Shown piece after piece: positions 19,701 through 27,876 of a stretch of DNA of 64,000 nt. The stretch spans positions 1 to 64,000 of the forward strand of contig JAWLAO010000005.1 of NCBI GenBank assembly GCA_041395445.1, in the 5' to 3' direction. Every line of letters starts with the position of its first letter. Position 1 is the first letter of the stretch. The notes under the pieces were generated by a model that was not told where the DNA came from, searched no databases, and was given only the letters and a program-made list of their open reading frames with translations. This DNA is from Gammaproteobacteria bacterium (GTDB taxonomy: Bacteria; Pseudomonadota; Gammaproteobacteria; Xanthomonadales; Marinicellaceae). Both the position numbers and the translations under genes were made by a program.

Positions 19701-21594
19701 TTCAAGCGGATCAGTTGGTGACTATATTTGGGCTGATGTTAATGGTAATGGTGAACAGGATACGAATGAAATAGGAATACCAGGTGTAACAGTTGAACTA
19801 TTTAATTTAACAGATGGTATTAGTATAGGAACAACTACAACTGATAACACTGGAAAATATTTGTTTACCGGACAACCATTAGATAAGACCTTTGAAGTCA
19901 GAGTGATTGCAGGAATCCCTTCTGGATATATTCAGACCGGAGATCCTGACGGTGTTGGTGCTCCGGATAATATGACTCAAGTTCCTCGTTTGAATACATC
20001 AAATGGCTTCAATTTGAATGCGGACTTTGGGTATCAACCTCCTGTAGCCAACCATTTTGATATAGGAGATACTGTTTATATTGATTTAAATGGTGATGGG
20101 TCACAACAAGGAGGAGAACCAGGTGTAGAAGGAATTACAATTCATCTGTTAATTGATTCAAATAATGACAATGTTCCTGACACTGCTATTGCATCAACAG
20201 AAACAGATTCGAATGGAAACTATTTGTTCCCATCATTACCAGAAGGCCAGGATTATGGTGTTGTAGTTACAGATACACAAAATATTCTGAATAACTTTAT
20301 TCAGACTGATGATCCCGATCCATTCTTTGATGGTAGATCTGTCGTTCTCAATTTAACAGCCGATAACCTTAATCAGGATTTTGGATACATTTCAAGTACC
20401 AGAGATACAGGAGTAATTGGTGATTTTATTTTTAATAACATCAATGGTGATGGAGTTCAGGATCCGAATGAACCTGGATTAGAAGGTGTGAGAGTCAATC
20501 TTTATTCGAACACAGGTATATTGTTAGACTCCATTTTCACAGACGAAAATGGTGAGTATCTGTTTACCGGACTGAATCCAAATGCGAGTTACGATGTCGT
20601 TGTTGATCAGAGTACATTGCCGGGAGGAGCTGGAGTTTGGACAAACACATATGATCCTGATGCTGTCAATGATGGTATGTCAACTATTGATTTGTCTTTA
20701 ATTCCGGGTGGTATATCACTTACGCAAGATTTTGGATTTACAGCTCCAACACAAAACAGTATTGGTGGTACTGTTTGGAGAGAAGACAGGGCAGATGGGT
20801 TGCTTACTGATGGATCTTCCGGAACCGTTAATGAACTTTCTAATGGTATTGAAAATGTAAGGATAATTATTCGTGATTCAAACGGAGATATTGTAGATAG
20901 ACAATTTACTGATGCAAATGGTGATTTCTTATTTACAGGTCTGCCGGATGGCACATACTCGGTTGAAGTTGATGACGTAAATAATGTACTGGTAAATTAC
21001 TCTCATACAGATGGTCCGAATGCGGGAGATAATTCAATTGATAACAATTCTCAAGATGATACAGGTTATATAGTAACTGTTTCCGCTGGAGAGTTAAACA
21101 CAACAGCCGATTTTGGTTATATGCCGATAATGACAACTCCAATAACTTTAGCTAAGTTTAATGCATATTATAACTCTGTGAACGGAAGAACAACTCTAAC
21201 TTGGTCAACTTTAACAGAAACCGGCAACTTAGGTTTTGAGTTATATGCAAAAATTGACGGTTTATGGCATCGAGTGAATAATAAGATGGTAGCATCAGTA
21301 AATTCATACAGCACAAATTTAATTGAGTATCAATACGTTTATGATGGTGGGTATATAGACGAATGGATAATAGCAGATATTGATGTGCTGGGTAAGAAAA
21401 AAACTCATGGTCCATTTATCACTAATAAGAATTATGGATATGAAGGATTTTATTCAACTCAAGAGATTAATTGGTATCATATCAATCAACAACATCTCGA
21501 TAAGAAGCAGCAACGGAATTCGAGAAAAGCTGAATTAATAAATAGTTATATTGAAAGTCAAAAACAAGAAAATAATGAGGGAGAATGGAAATGA
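13744..21594 (+). CDS. Giant SdrD-repeat surface/adhesin-like protein (main open frame)
   Basis: The open frame encodes about 2616 residues. The GTG at 13744 lacks a ribosome site and is probably not the true start (see the frameshifted 5' part). Residues 1-550 are a beta-rich region with YYDHYEDGYE and Asp-rich loops. About 555-700 is a DUF11-like module (INDLNGDGYPSIGDTIRYKISLTNIG type). Twelve SdrD B-like repeats begin near residue 701. A propeller-like segment lies between the first two repeats at about 830-1130. The C-terminal 155 residues begin ITLAKFNAYY and contain LTWSTLTETGNLGFELY, a module seen in secreted proteins of several phyla. There is no LPXTG, PEP-CTERM or type IX sorting signal. 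The C25 protease start overlaps its stop. An extracellular adhesin or matrix role is inferred. Confidence 0.88.
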   Translation: MQVSMAEVSIESNTVHVVVGENPVADAESVFYMPLPEDQALTALQSIFPDPAGGPSPISGETCGGSTPPQNPISTYSSITVLRSNTLIYYDHYEDGYEVAPNASAQSTTEVWGDGDISNGTAPGNSCLVDSCDVLEAGIIIVLDNQIDTSIPIDPLNPPFNGGDKISATDTIAMTKANWSTGPDTLLAGAFELYPTTEWGTSYEIPVGQDVFAGNNAKYQYVGITIMAQADGTTGTVDRDGNPGTTGDQTAFSLDEGESIFIDGNILVGATVTASDLIQVDIVTGDICANYEARFITLFPTELWDNSYYNPVGTNAGDGAPVRVLLYNPDHTNPITVLVLDSFGSATVSVAAGSFVDYLQTSATAARYCTTSDNVTCDENGSQFYAIAAIDADPDSAGGQTSLTEDWGMTLVPTSSLSQQVLLGLGFGQDPLLPVTENSSPVWVTADLISGTPTNGIQLCVDYDNDGTDAFYSATPLTDPVTGQEYDERFTVDPYERAILYDYDGDQTSMLVWVCETDALDAANAVIAAAWGQDPAVSSPGAPAVDVGTGIPNVSSIILLKEGELVNDLNGDGYPSIGDTIRYKISLTNIGFVPVSPGAVLTDTLPTNVSYVEDSTLYFNSVTTTVIPDDSVPPNSTEFPLDEAGVSLNDLLAVGNSFLVTFDVVVVSLPPADVEICNNANINVPFESVSDEFCIDIVPRTASIGDFVWNDLNNNGLQDDGPTSGIEGVTVTLVDLAGNPVLDGLSNVITTTTAADGSWSLTNLPIGNYRVLFDTATSTDGLNYVLTSPNQGGNDAVDSDGQANGVSGQSLTSIFTLSDGQIDLTIDAGFIESTIIASSDLCYAVTDTGDRLVSVNPISGQTIDVGGIPFANVETIVWDLGDPLVFGDEILYASHQNTTPNPDVSELVQLLPGSGTVIGNFSTLSGGGASGITDSDGFAIDWQSVPPVYYASGDAGSGHLRLFDYDPSNAEVLNLSPDITLPVTNTQIDDIAWDPINRRLVAVTNDGATNSHIVEFDLSSYPASVTAYDCGLIVYDHDGNSITAPVVLEDTEGLTYHRTGELYISTGAAGSAASQDSLWKISIDDIRPDCSVGPITDLLVERIGPANTFANVPSAGITGDTESLACGITFIDSNASIGNRVWLDEDSDGLQSAGEDGVGDVTVYLCRANASPCDVTTAIRTEVTDANGGYMFEGLPLMDYIVAVNTSSLPSNLAANPTYDEDDGTTSPNHQTTVSLNRFEHEHLTADFGYNWNNYPETETPPPATTGSIGDRVWNDSNGNGIQDDDEIGLNTVDVLLYSDPDNNGVFDTFVISTTTNDNGNYVFDGLAAGAYVVRVVPSTLPVGVTWTQTGDPDEFAQLATNPDNMTTSPIILAPGDVYVNADFGYQGDALNTHDIGDTVYLDTNADGNEDVGEPGIPNVTVSLIDSVGNTIARTVTDENGNYLFSGLPDGNYTVKITDNYNVLAEKEQSGDPDATIDNQSSVTISGSDNFTLDFGYIPEGHTNGAGLIGDTIFLDIDGIGGQSAGEPGIEGVRVELISVANGGYPIDVTYTDENGNYQFGNLAAGDYIVRVDISTLPNGGTGMTNSFDPDGSTSNESNVTLVVGEINLDQDFGYNVTVPNTIGGTLWNDSDADGTLDGTESQRFAGVTINLLDTLGNVVASTVTDANGDYQFTGLPDGIYTISVTDDGNVLAGHWLTDGLADGSDSNSQVVDYTVSVSGGATNTTADFGYYVNLASVGNIVYRDDNFDGVRDPANEPGIPNIPVTLTITYPNSDVVYLTVYTDDAGSYSFNNLLADDNFTGDDLGGTVPQPVYSIAVGSIGSGYISSYDGIADATGIGNGTDDNSDNDFGEIAYPIQGGQDFTNDFGFAPAAVIGDRVWLDSDNDGIQDANEDGISNITISLLPPPGINLGNGSGVAITTITDSEGNYLFPNIPVASGYVVTLLTPPVGLSQSYDEDGTGTPHTSVVNLTSGNQEYLTADFGYTPSSGSVGDYIWADVNGNGEQDTNEIGIPGVTVELFNLTDGISIGTTTTDNTGKYLFTGQPLDKTFEVRVIAGIPSGYIQTGDPDGVGAPDNMTQVPRLNTSNGFNLNADFGYQPPVANHFDIGDTVYIDLNGDGSQQGGEPGVEGITIHLLIDSNNDNVPDTAIASTETDSNGNYLFPSLPEGQDYGVVVTDTQNILNNFIQTDDPDPFFDGRSVVLNLTADNLNQDFGYISSTRDTGVIGDFIFNNINGDGVQDPNEPGLEGVRVNLYSNTGILLDSIFTDENGEYLFTGLNPNASYDVVVDQSTLPGGAGVWTNTYDPDAVNDGMSTIDLSLIPGGISLTQDFGFTAPTQNSIGGTVWREDRADGLLTDGSSGTVNELSNGIENVRIIIRDSNGDIVDRQFTDANGDFLFTGLPDGTYSVEVDDVNNVLVNYSHTDGPNAGDNSIDNNSQDDTGYIVTVSAGELNTTADFGYMPIMTTPITLAKFNAYYNSVNGRTTLTWSTLTETGNLGFELYAKIDGLWHRVNNKMVASVNSYSTNLIEYQYVYDGGYIDEWIIADIDVLGKKKTHGPFITNKNYGYEGFYSTQEINWYHINQQHLDKKQQRNSRKAELINSYIESQKQENNEGEWK
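15848..21120 (+). repeat. Twelve SdrD B-type domain repeats inside the giant protein
   Basis: Each repeat starts with a version of SIGDxVWxDxNxDGxQDxxExGI and ends in a TADFGY-type strand. The starts lie near residues 701, 1134, 1266, 1393, 1507, 1620, 1735, 1871, 1988, 2104, 2222 and 2337, so most are 113-136 residues apart. The DxNxDGxxD loops look like calcium-binding sites. The copies are clearly diverged at protein and DNA level, so this is an old domain array and not a recent DNA tandem repeat. Confidence 0.85.
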
Positions 21595-23801
21595 AAATAT
21601 TAAATTTAAGAAATTCTTTCCTGGCAATTCTAGTTTTATTGAACAATGTGTCTTTTGCAGCGATTGATACACCACAGTCAATATTGAATATGAATATAAA
21701 AGAGAATGGGGTCTATCGTGTTACTTATGATGATGTGGTTGCGCAGGGAATAAACTTGTCGGGCATATCAAAATCCAAATTGTCGATAATTAACAATGGA
21801 ATTCCTGTTCCTATTAAGATATTTTCAAATAACCAAACGACATTTGAACCAGGAGATTTTATCGAATTTGTTGGAAAAAATGGAAACAGCCTTTATCAAG
21901 AAGGCAGTATATACTCTTTGATAATATCACAAGGTTTAAGAATCAATGATAATCGGATTCTGCCTAATGACACTCAATTGCCAGAATTGTATTACATGCA
22001 TAGGGAGTACTATGGTGACAATAAAACCTACAATTTTGGTTCTCCTACTGAGGACCCTTGGTATGACAAGCGAATTTTAGCAATAGGTTCTGAAGTTAAT
22101 GAATCAATATATTTTAATGTTGATAATCTGGTTAATATCGGTGAGGTTGAACTAAGTGTTAATATTTGGGGTGGAACTGATTATCCTCAGACACCGGACC
22201 ATCATGTTATTTATACATTGAACGGAACAGTGATTGATGATTTCCGTTTCGATGGATTGGTAAATGTCAGCAATCAGTATTTAATGGAAACTTCGTCTCT
22301 TTTTGATGGGGTTCATGAGTTGAAAATTACAGTTCCTAATGACACCAACACAACTGCTGATGTAATTTATATTAACTCATGGCAAGTTAATTATCCAAGA
22401 GCATTTGTTTTGAAAAATAGCAAACTACATTATGATACGTTGGTCAAGAGTATAGGTGCTGGAGACTTAATATTTTCAAACGGATTTGAAGAAAGCACAA
22501 AAACTTATTATTTATCAAATGCTAACAATGAAACTTACAGGGTTTATGTGGTGATGGAAAATGGTACAGTCGAATCGTATCAAAGCGAAACCTCAGCGAA
22601 TTGTCTTGAATTGAACTCTCAGGATTGTTTATTGAAGTTTACATTAGAAAATAATTCTAATGGAGAAGTATTTGTAACATCAGAATCAGAGATAATGACT
22701 CCTGAATACTTGATTCCTGTTATGCTGACTGATATCAAACAAGATAGAAATATTGATTACTTAATCATTTCGCATCCAGACTTTATCGGCGAATCGCTTA
22801 ATCAATTTGTCGCTGATAAACAATTGAATGTTGAGGTGCTTTTAGTTGATGTCGAGCAGATTTATGCCCAATTTGGAGATTGGAATGTCTCCGCAGATAG
22901 TATTAAACAATATATTAGATATGCAAGAAATGAATTTTTAGTTAAAGATGTTTTGCTAGTCGGAGGAGATACGTACGATTATAAAAACTACTTGAATTCG
23001 GGTTCAATTAGTTTTATTCCTACTCTTTATGCTCAAACAGACGAGTACATTAGATATGCACCTGTAGATGCTAAGTTTACTGATGTGGATGATGATAATA
23101 TTCCGGATTTTAATATTGGTCGATTTCCTGTCAGAACAGAATCAGAACTTGATAATCTGATTGACAAAATAAATCTGTACAATAGCAAAACCTATAACAA
23201 TACAGCTATTTTTGCAGCTGACAAACTTGATACATCTACAGGATATTCTTTTAAAGATGATGCCGAATTATTGATTAGCATGTTACCGGAATTATGGCAG
23301 AATAATATTGGCTCCGACCAAAGAGCCTATGTGGATGATGATGGTGTTGACTTAGCTAAATCAAAGATAGCTAATAATATCAATCAAGGCATTGCTTTAA
23401 CAAGCTTTATAGGACACTCTGGACCAAGAGACTGGAGTTTTTCAAGACTATTCAGTACCGGTGATGCAAATGCATTGTTTAACTCTGAGTCGCCAACACT
23501 TGTGACTCAATGGGGTTGTTGGAATACATATTTTGTATCCCCGACAGAGGATACTCTCGCTCATGCCTTTATGCTCAATCAAAATGGTGGTGCAGCATCG
23601 GTACTTGGAGCTAGTACACTGACTAAAGCTGAACATGAGCAAGGACTGGCACAGCTTGTATTAAAACATTTAACGCATGATAGCATGACTTTAGGAGATG
23701 CTGTGACAAATGCTAAAAGAATGTATGCAGCAACTCATCCTGATGCTTTAGATGTGATACTTGGCTGGAATATACTTGGTGATCCTGATTTAAGATTATA
23801 G
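21591..23801 (+). CDS. Gingipain-family C25 cysteine peptidase
   Basis: About 736 residues with a signal peptide (ILNLRNSFLAILVLLNNVSFA). The peptidase domain starts near residue 390 (LIISHPDF). It contains LLVGGDTYDY, the candidate catalytic His at about 609 in GHSGPRDW and the catalytic Cys at about 643 in QWGCWNTYF. It ends with the family's typical ILGDPDLRL. The ATG at 21591 is preferred over 21585: GAGGGAG sits about seven bases ahead of it, and it gives a four-base ATGA overlap with the giant gene's stop. An internal LIFSNGFEES motif precedes the peptidase domain. The coupling suggests this protease processes or matures the giant protein at the cell surface (inference). The C-terminal sorting domain used by Bacteroidetes gingipains is absent. 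Confidence 0.9.
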   Translation: MKILNLRNSFLAILVLLNNVSFAAIDTPQSILNMNIKENGVYRVTYDDVVAQGINLSGISKSKLSIINNGIPVPIKIFSNNQTTFEPGDFIEFVGKNGNSLYQEGSIYSLIISQGLRINDNRILPNDTQLPELYYMHREYYGDNKTYNFGSPTEDPWYDKRILAIGSEVNESIYFNVDNLVNIGEVELSVNIWGGTDYPQTPDHHVIYTLNGTVIDDFRFDGLVNVSNQYLMETSSLFDGVHELKITVPNDTNTTADVIYINSWQVNYPRAFVLKNSKLHYDTLVKSIGAGDLIFSNGFEESTKTYYLSNANNETYRVYVVMENGTVESYQSETSANCLELNSQDCLLKFTLENNSNGEVFVTSESEIMTPEYLIPVMLTDIKQDRNIDYLIISHPDFIGESLNQFVADKQLNVEVLLVDVEQIYAQFGDWNVSADSIKQYIRYARNEFLVKDVLLVGGDTYDYKNYLNSGSISFIPTLYAQTDEYIRYAPVDAKFTDVDDDNIPDFNIGRFPVRTESELDNLIDKINLYNSKTYNNTAIFAADKLDTSTGYSFKDDAELLISMLPELWQNNIGSDQRAYVDDDGVDLAKSKIANNINQGIALTSFIGHSGPRDWSFSRLFSTGDANALFNSESPTLVTQWGCWNTYFVSPTEDTLAHAFMLNQNGGAASVLGASTLTKAEHEQGLAQLVLKHLTHDSMTLGDAVTNAKRMYAATHPDALDVILGWNILGDPDLRL

Positions 23802-23979
23802 AGTTTATATATATATTTGAAGGTTTTTGAGTAATTTCAGTAGAGGTTTGTAAAGTGTGAATAAAAAATGATTTGGAGAAAAGTTTTTTACTAGTCTAGT
23901 CTAGTTTAATTTAAAAAGTTCTACGAAACCTTATAAGAAAGTATGACTTCTAAAAGGAGGTGTATTCGGTTTTGAATAT

Positions 23980-24948
23980 TCACGGCTTTTCGATATGTAG
24001 TAATATTGAGCTTGGTTCGCCTGATGAGTCAATGGTTACAATATACATTTGATTGTAGTTTCTATGGCTCATTGGTGGGTAAGAGTTCTCACCAATCAGA
24101 CGATTCACCATGTCAGGAATAGTGTTGCTATGACCAATGATTAGAATTTTCTGACCTTTCACTTTTTGTAAAAAACGAACCACCTCAAAAGACATGGGGT
24201 AATAAATTTCGAGTTTGGCATTTTCATCTCCGGCAATGAGTTTCGCTGTTTGAACATTGCGGATGAAGTCTGTTGTGTAAATGGCATCAAAACTGATGTG
24301 TTGCAGTACTTTTTTCCAGTATTTGGCTCGTTCAACACCTTCGCTGCTTAATTCGGGGTCTTCGGTCTCAATACTTTGTTTTTCGGTGTGTCGAAGAATA
24401 AATAATTGTGTGGAATTTCCTTGCGTTTGTTGAACAGGTATTTCGCTCTGTACTGAATTGTTGCTTGTATTTGTCTTGTTATCGTTCTCATTGTTCGGAT
24501 AAGTCATTAAAAAGTAAATTATTGAACCGGTGATTCCTAAAACTATTAAAGACAGCCAGTAAGGTTTATTATTCGGCTTATCCAAAACATCGGCAACTTC
24601 AGGTTGGAGTCCCTGCTTTTCAGACAGGTCTAATCGGTAGCCAACTTTATGAACAGTTACTATTAAATTATCGCCAATACCTGTTTTTTTGAACATTTTC
24701 CGCAGTCTGGAAATGGCTGCCGGAATAACTTCGGGAGAGCTTGGTTTGTCTTGCCAAACGTTATTCATGAGAAAATCGTTATGAACTGTTTGTCCGGCAT
24801 TTTCGATCAGGATTTTCAGAACTTCAACTGCCATGTTGTCAATTTTAATGCTGACACCATAAGAACTTATTGATAAATCCTGAAAGTTTATCAATAGGTG
24901 TTTGAGTTGAAATGTTGAATTTTTATCCTGAACCATACCTGATTTCAA
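23980..24948 (-). CDS. Winged-helix (ToxR-like) membrane protein fused to histidine phosphatase
   Basis: The 322-residue protein has three parts. Residues 20-107 form an OmpR/ToxR-type winged helix (AISRLRKMFKK recognition region, VHKVGYRLDL wing). Residues 131-149 form one membrane segment. Residues 181-322 form a histidine phosphatase domain. Its key residues are visible: R186-H187 in FILRHTEK, R230 in DFIRNVQTA and H273 in IIGHSNT. Topology places the DNA-binding domain in the cytoplasm and the phosphatase in the periplasm. The TTG start at 24948 has AAGGA five bases upstream; an ATG at 24936 is the alternative. The gene is divergent from the beta-helix gene at 25088, a possible target. 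Membrane-bound ToxR-like regulators are well known. This fusion partner is unusual as far as I know. Confidence 0.87.
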   Translation of the reverse strand: MKSGMVQDKNSTFQLKHLLINFQDLSISSYGVSIKIDNMAVEVLKILIENAGQTVHNDFLMNNVWQDKPSSPEVIPAAISRLRKMFKKTGIGDNLIVTVHKVGYRLDLSEKQGLQPEVADVLDKPNNKPYWLSLIVLGITGSIIYFLMTYPNNENDNKTNTSNNSVQSEIPVQQTQGNSTQLFILRHTEKQSIETEDPELSSEGVERAKYWKKVLQHISFDAIYTTDFIRNVQTAKLIAGDENAKLEIYYPMSFEVVRFLQKVKGQKILIIGHSNTIPDMVNRLIGENSYPPMSHRNYNQMYIVTIDSSGEPSSILLHIEKP

Positions 24949-25087
24949 TTTTCCTTGGCCTTTAGTATATTGAATTATTAAAACACTGTTTCAACTTTTT
25001 TTCAGACTTTTTTCAACTTTTTTTCAGGATTTTTACTTTAAAACTCTTTTATGATTTGTATTTGTAACAAAACAGTTTGGGGTTGTC

Positions 25088-27748
25088 ATGAAAAAGTTGT
25101 TGGTGTTTTTTTTGCTTTTCGCAAACCATGTTTATTCAGCAGTTATCAATATGGGACCAAATGGCTGCACTTTGCAGGATGCGATTCGCAGCGCCAATAA
25201 TGATTCAAGTGTGGGAAATTGTTCGTCTGGTTCAGGAACAGATTACGATTGTCGCTCCTGATGGTTGGAGCATTTCTTTGGCTCCGGCCTTACCAACTTT
25301 AACATCGAATATGACAATCCGAACAGAAACCACTGGAGGTTATCTGACAATCACCAGTAATATCATCGAATTATGAAAGTGACCGGAGCATCAACAATCA
25401 ATTTTAACTTTTAGATTATCTTCCGGGATGCGTCCCTTTTGGGGATTTTAGCGACTGCTGGTTCTGCGCTGAGAGTTGAGAATGCGAGCTGTTAATGTGA
25501 ATAATGACTCTGTTTTTGCTTTTAACGAAATTATTCAGGAAAGGCGGTGCGATATGTTGAAATGGTGTACTGAACCCCTAAACCAGGCGGCCTTAGAATA
25601 CAACTTAGCCACAATTGTCGGTGAATCACCAATACCACTTGGTGGCGGAGTTTATGCTAAAAACTCGAGTGTATATTTGAGTCAACTTTCTTTCACAACC
25701 GCTCTGAATTAAGACATGTATCAACAGGTACATCAATCACCAGAACATAAAAAGGGCTCAAGCATTTATATGGAAGGGAGAGTACGTTAATTGCAGAATA
25801 GTTTTAATTAATGAAGAATATGAAAATTATTACAACTGATAATGCTGTTGTTAATTTCATCAACTCGACCATAGCCAAATCTTTAATCAGTCAATTTTCC
25901 AGGAAATGTTGGAGATGGATGGAACGCTTCTTGTTTAATCATGCAACCATTTCGGCACCAATTAATATTTATGGAACACACCATTGCTGATAGCAATAAT
26001 TCTTTTTGGCATTACTGCGACTTGGGAAATGATGTCAATGTGGTGATTAATTCACAGAATGAACCAACCGGGCAATGGCCATGTACCGATATTCCGTTAA
26101 GCAGTATGAATTAAGAACTGTTAACTCTGGCTGATAATGGAGCCACACGAACTCAGGCTTTGCATTATACATCCGAAGCCATTGACATCGGTGATGCGAC
26201 ATATTGTCTGGCGACCCGTAAAGAGGGAAACCAGAGGTCCGGAATGTGATAATGGTGCTTATGAAGTGACTGATTATGCCGATGTTCGAGTTGAATTGGA
26301 TATTATTCAGTCTCCTCCTTATGTCAGTGGCCAAGTGAATGCTAATATTACTGTCACCAATCAAGGTCAGAGTTGCCAATGCGATACAAGTTATTGCTAT
26401 TAATCGGTTCTTTATTCAGTCGGTCAGCTCAGGATTATGTTCGCAATTACCTTGGCCTTTAGATCAAATTTCTTCCGGTCAGCAAATCGACATTCCTATC
26501 GTTGCAACACTGGGTAATTACACACAAAATACCTTTGATGTCACAGTTGAAGCACGCACTCAGCGGCATCTAATCACGACGGCCCAGTGAATATCAACCG
26601 GGAGAAAATAATGAGTTTACAGCAAGTGGAAATATCAATCGTGGAGCCAATATGCGGGATTGATATGAATTAATGACATCTCCACCTTATTTCATCAATC
26701 AAACATTAAATTATCAGGCAATAATAACCAATCATGGACTAAGGATTCAGCCACAAATTTGACTTTGATTTGGCCTTGGATGGACAAAGTCTTGTACAGT
26801 TCAGTAGGCTGCTCTTCAACGAATCAAAATCATTGTTTTCTCAATCAATTTGTTAAATCAGCAAGACGATATAGAACATAGCAACAAAAGTCACTGATCC
26901 TCTTTTCAATGCGGAAACAGAAAAAACGTTTCAAGCGACCAGATTGATGTTGATTTATCAAATAACACGGATGACCGGAGGAATCAGGGAGCGGTAGAGG
27001 ACACGGATGTCTCTATCTCTATCATTGCGAATCAATCAGCGCCGTATTATTCCTATGACTATGTGACTTTTGATGTGACGGTCAAAACGGGTGATAAACC
27101 GGCATCAAATGTAAAAGTCTGGATTGATGTTCCCGATTCTGACTGGATTGGTATGAGTGGTTGTGGGTCAATTCCTTGTGAGATAGCGACAATGACAACA
27201 TTTGATTCGATAACCACTTTGACCGCTGAAATGTTGCACCCAATTCACCCTGATATCAGCGAAGTCGTTTAATTGGCAAGTGGAGGTTTACGCTGAACCC
27301 GGACAAACTGGTTCTGATTTGTCAAGCAATCAAAGTGCTAAAAGCCATTCAAATTATGCCTGTTGCGGATATGTTTGTGAGTGTTGATTTGATAACTTGA
27401 GCCGTATTACATTAGGCAAAGAAGTTTCTTACGAGGTGACTGCAATCAACGGCGGTCTGAATCGAGCCACACAAGTTGACTTTACACCGGATATGACGAA
27501 TCTCACTGTTGTGGATGGCTGGTGATAATGTTTGGATATGGCTTTACCCTACTTGTACAAATGGATTTTAGCAAAGAGAAGAAATGGTGTTGCAATTTGT
27601 AATTAACGACTCCGGAGATTTTAATTTTGGTTATTCGGTTCAGGCAAATGAACATGACTCAAATACTGCTAATAATAACGACTTATCTAACGGAGGAAAT
27701 GCATCTCTACCACCGAATGATTTGATTTTTGAGAATGGATTTGAGTAA
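25088..27748 (+). pseudogene. Secreted beta-helix/CARDB protein, many frameshifts
   Basis: The start is clear: ATG with a signal peptide (KKLLVFFLLFANHVYSA) followed by a CSLREA-like opening (NMGPNGCTLQDAIRSANND), typical of secreted right-handed beta-helix proteins. The text then switches frames about every 100-200 bases. Later pieces read as CARDB/DUF11-like domains (SPPYVSGQVNANITVTNQGQ, YDYVTFDVTVKTGDKPASNV, ISLGKEVSYEVTA-type). The final frame ends PPNDLIFENGFE followed directly by TAA at 27746. Because start, end and domain text are all preserved, this may be a live gene with sequence errors. Genuine decay remains possible. An extracellular role is inferred from the signal peptide and domains. 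Confidence 0.75.
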
Positions 27749-27774
27749 AGGAGTTATTTGTCGGAGAGTTGGTT

Positions 27775-27803
27775 TGAAAAATTTCGCCATTGTTCTTGGC
27801 GAA
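27775..27803 (-). terminator. Hairpin terminator candidate for the kinase operon
   Basis: TTCGCCA and TGGCGAA form a seven-base-pair stem with a seven-base loop. Read on the minus strand it is followed by ATTTTTC. It lies about 75 bases past the kinase stop, between two convergent genes. Confidence 0.5.
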
Positions 27804-27876
27804 GAGAGTCATCATCATTAATTCGGGATTTGAAGTCAGTGAGTTTCTGTCTCGCTAGATTGATTTGATTATGGTA

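Noticed and set aside
15848..21120. Tandem DNA repeat or CRISPR-like array in the giant gene
   Set aside because: The periodicity is at protein-domain level (about 113-136 residues) and DNA copies are strongly diverged. There are no short identical repeats with spacers anywhere in the window.
21130..21594. Type IX secretion C-terminal domain or LPXTG-type anchor on the giant protein
   Set aside because: The end (ESQKQENNEGEWK) has no sortase motif, terminal helix or known sorting signature; only the LTWSTLTETGNLGFELY module is seen.
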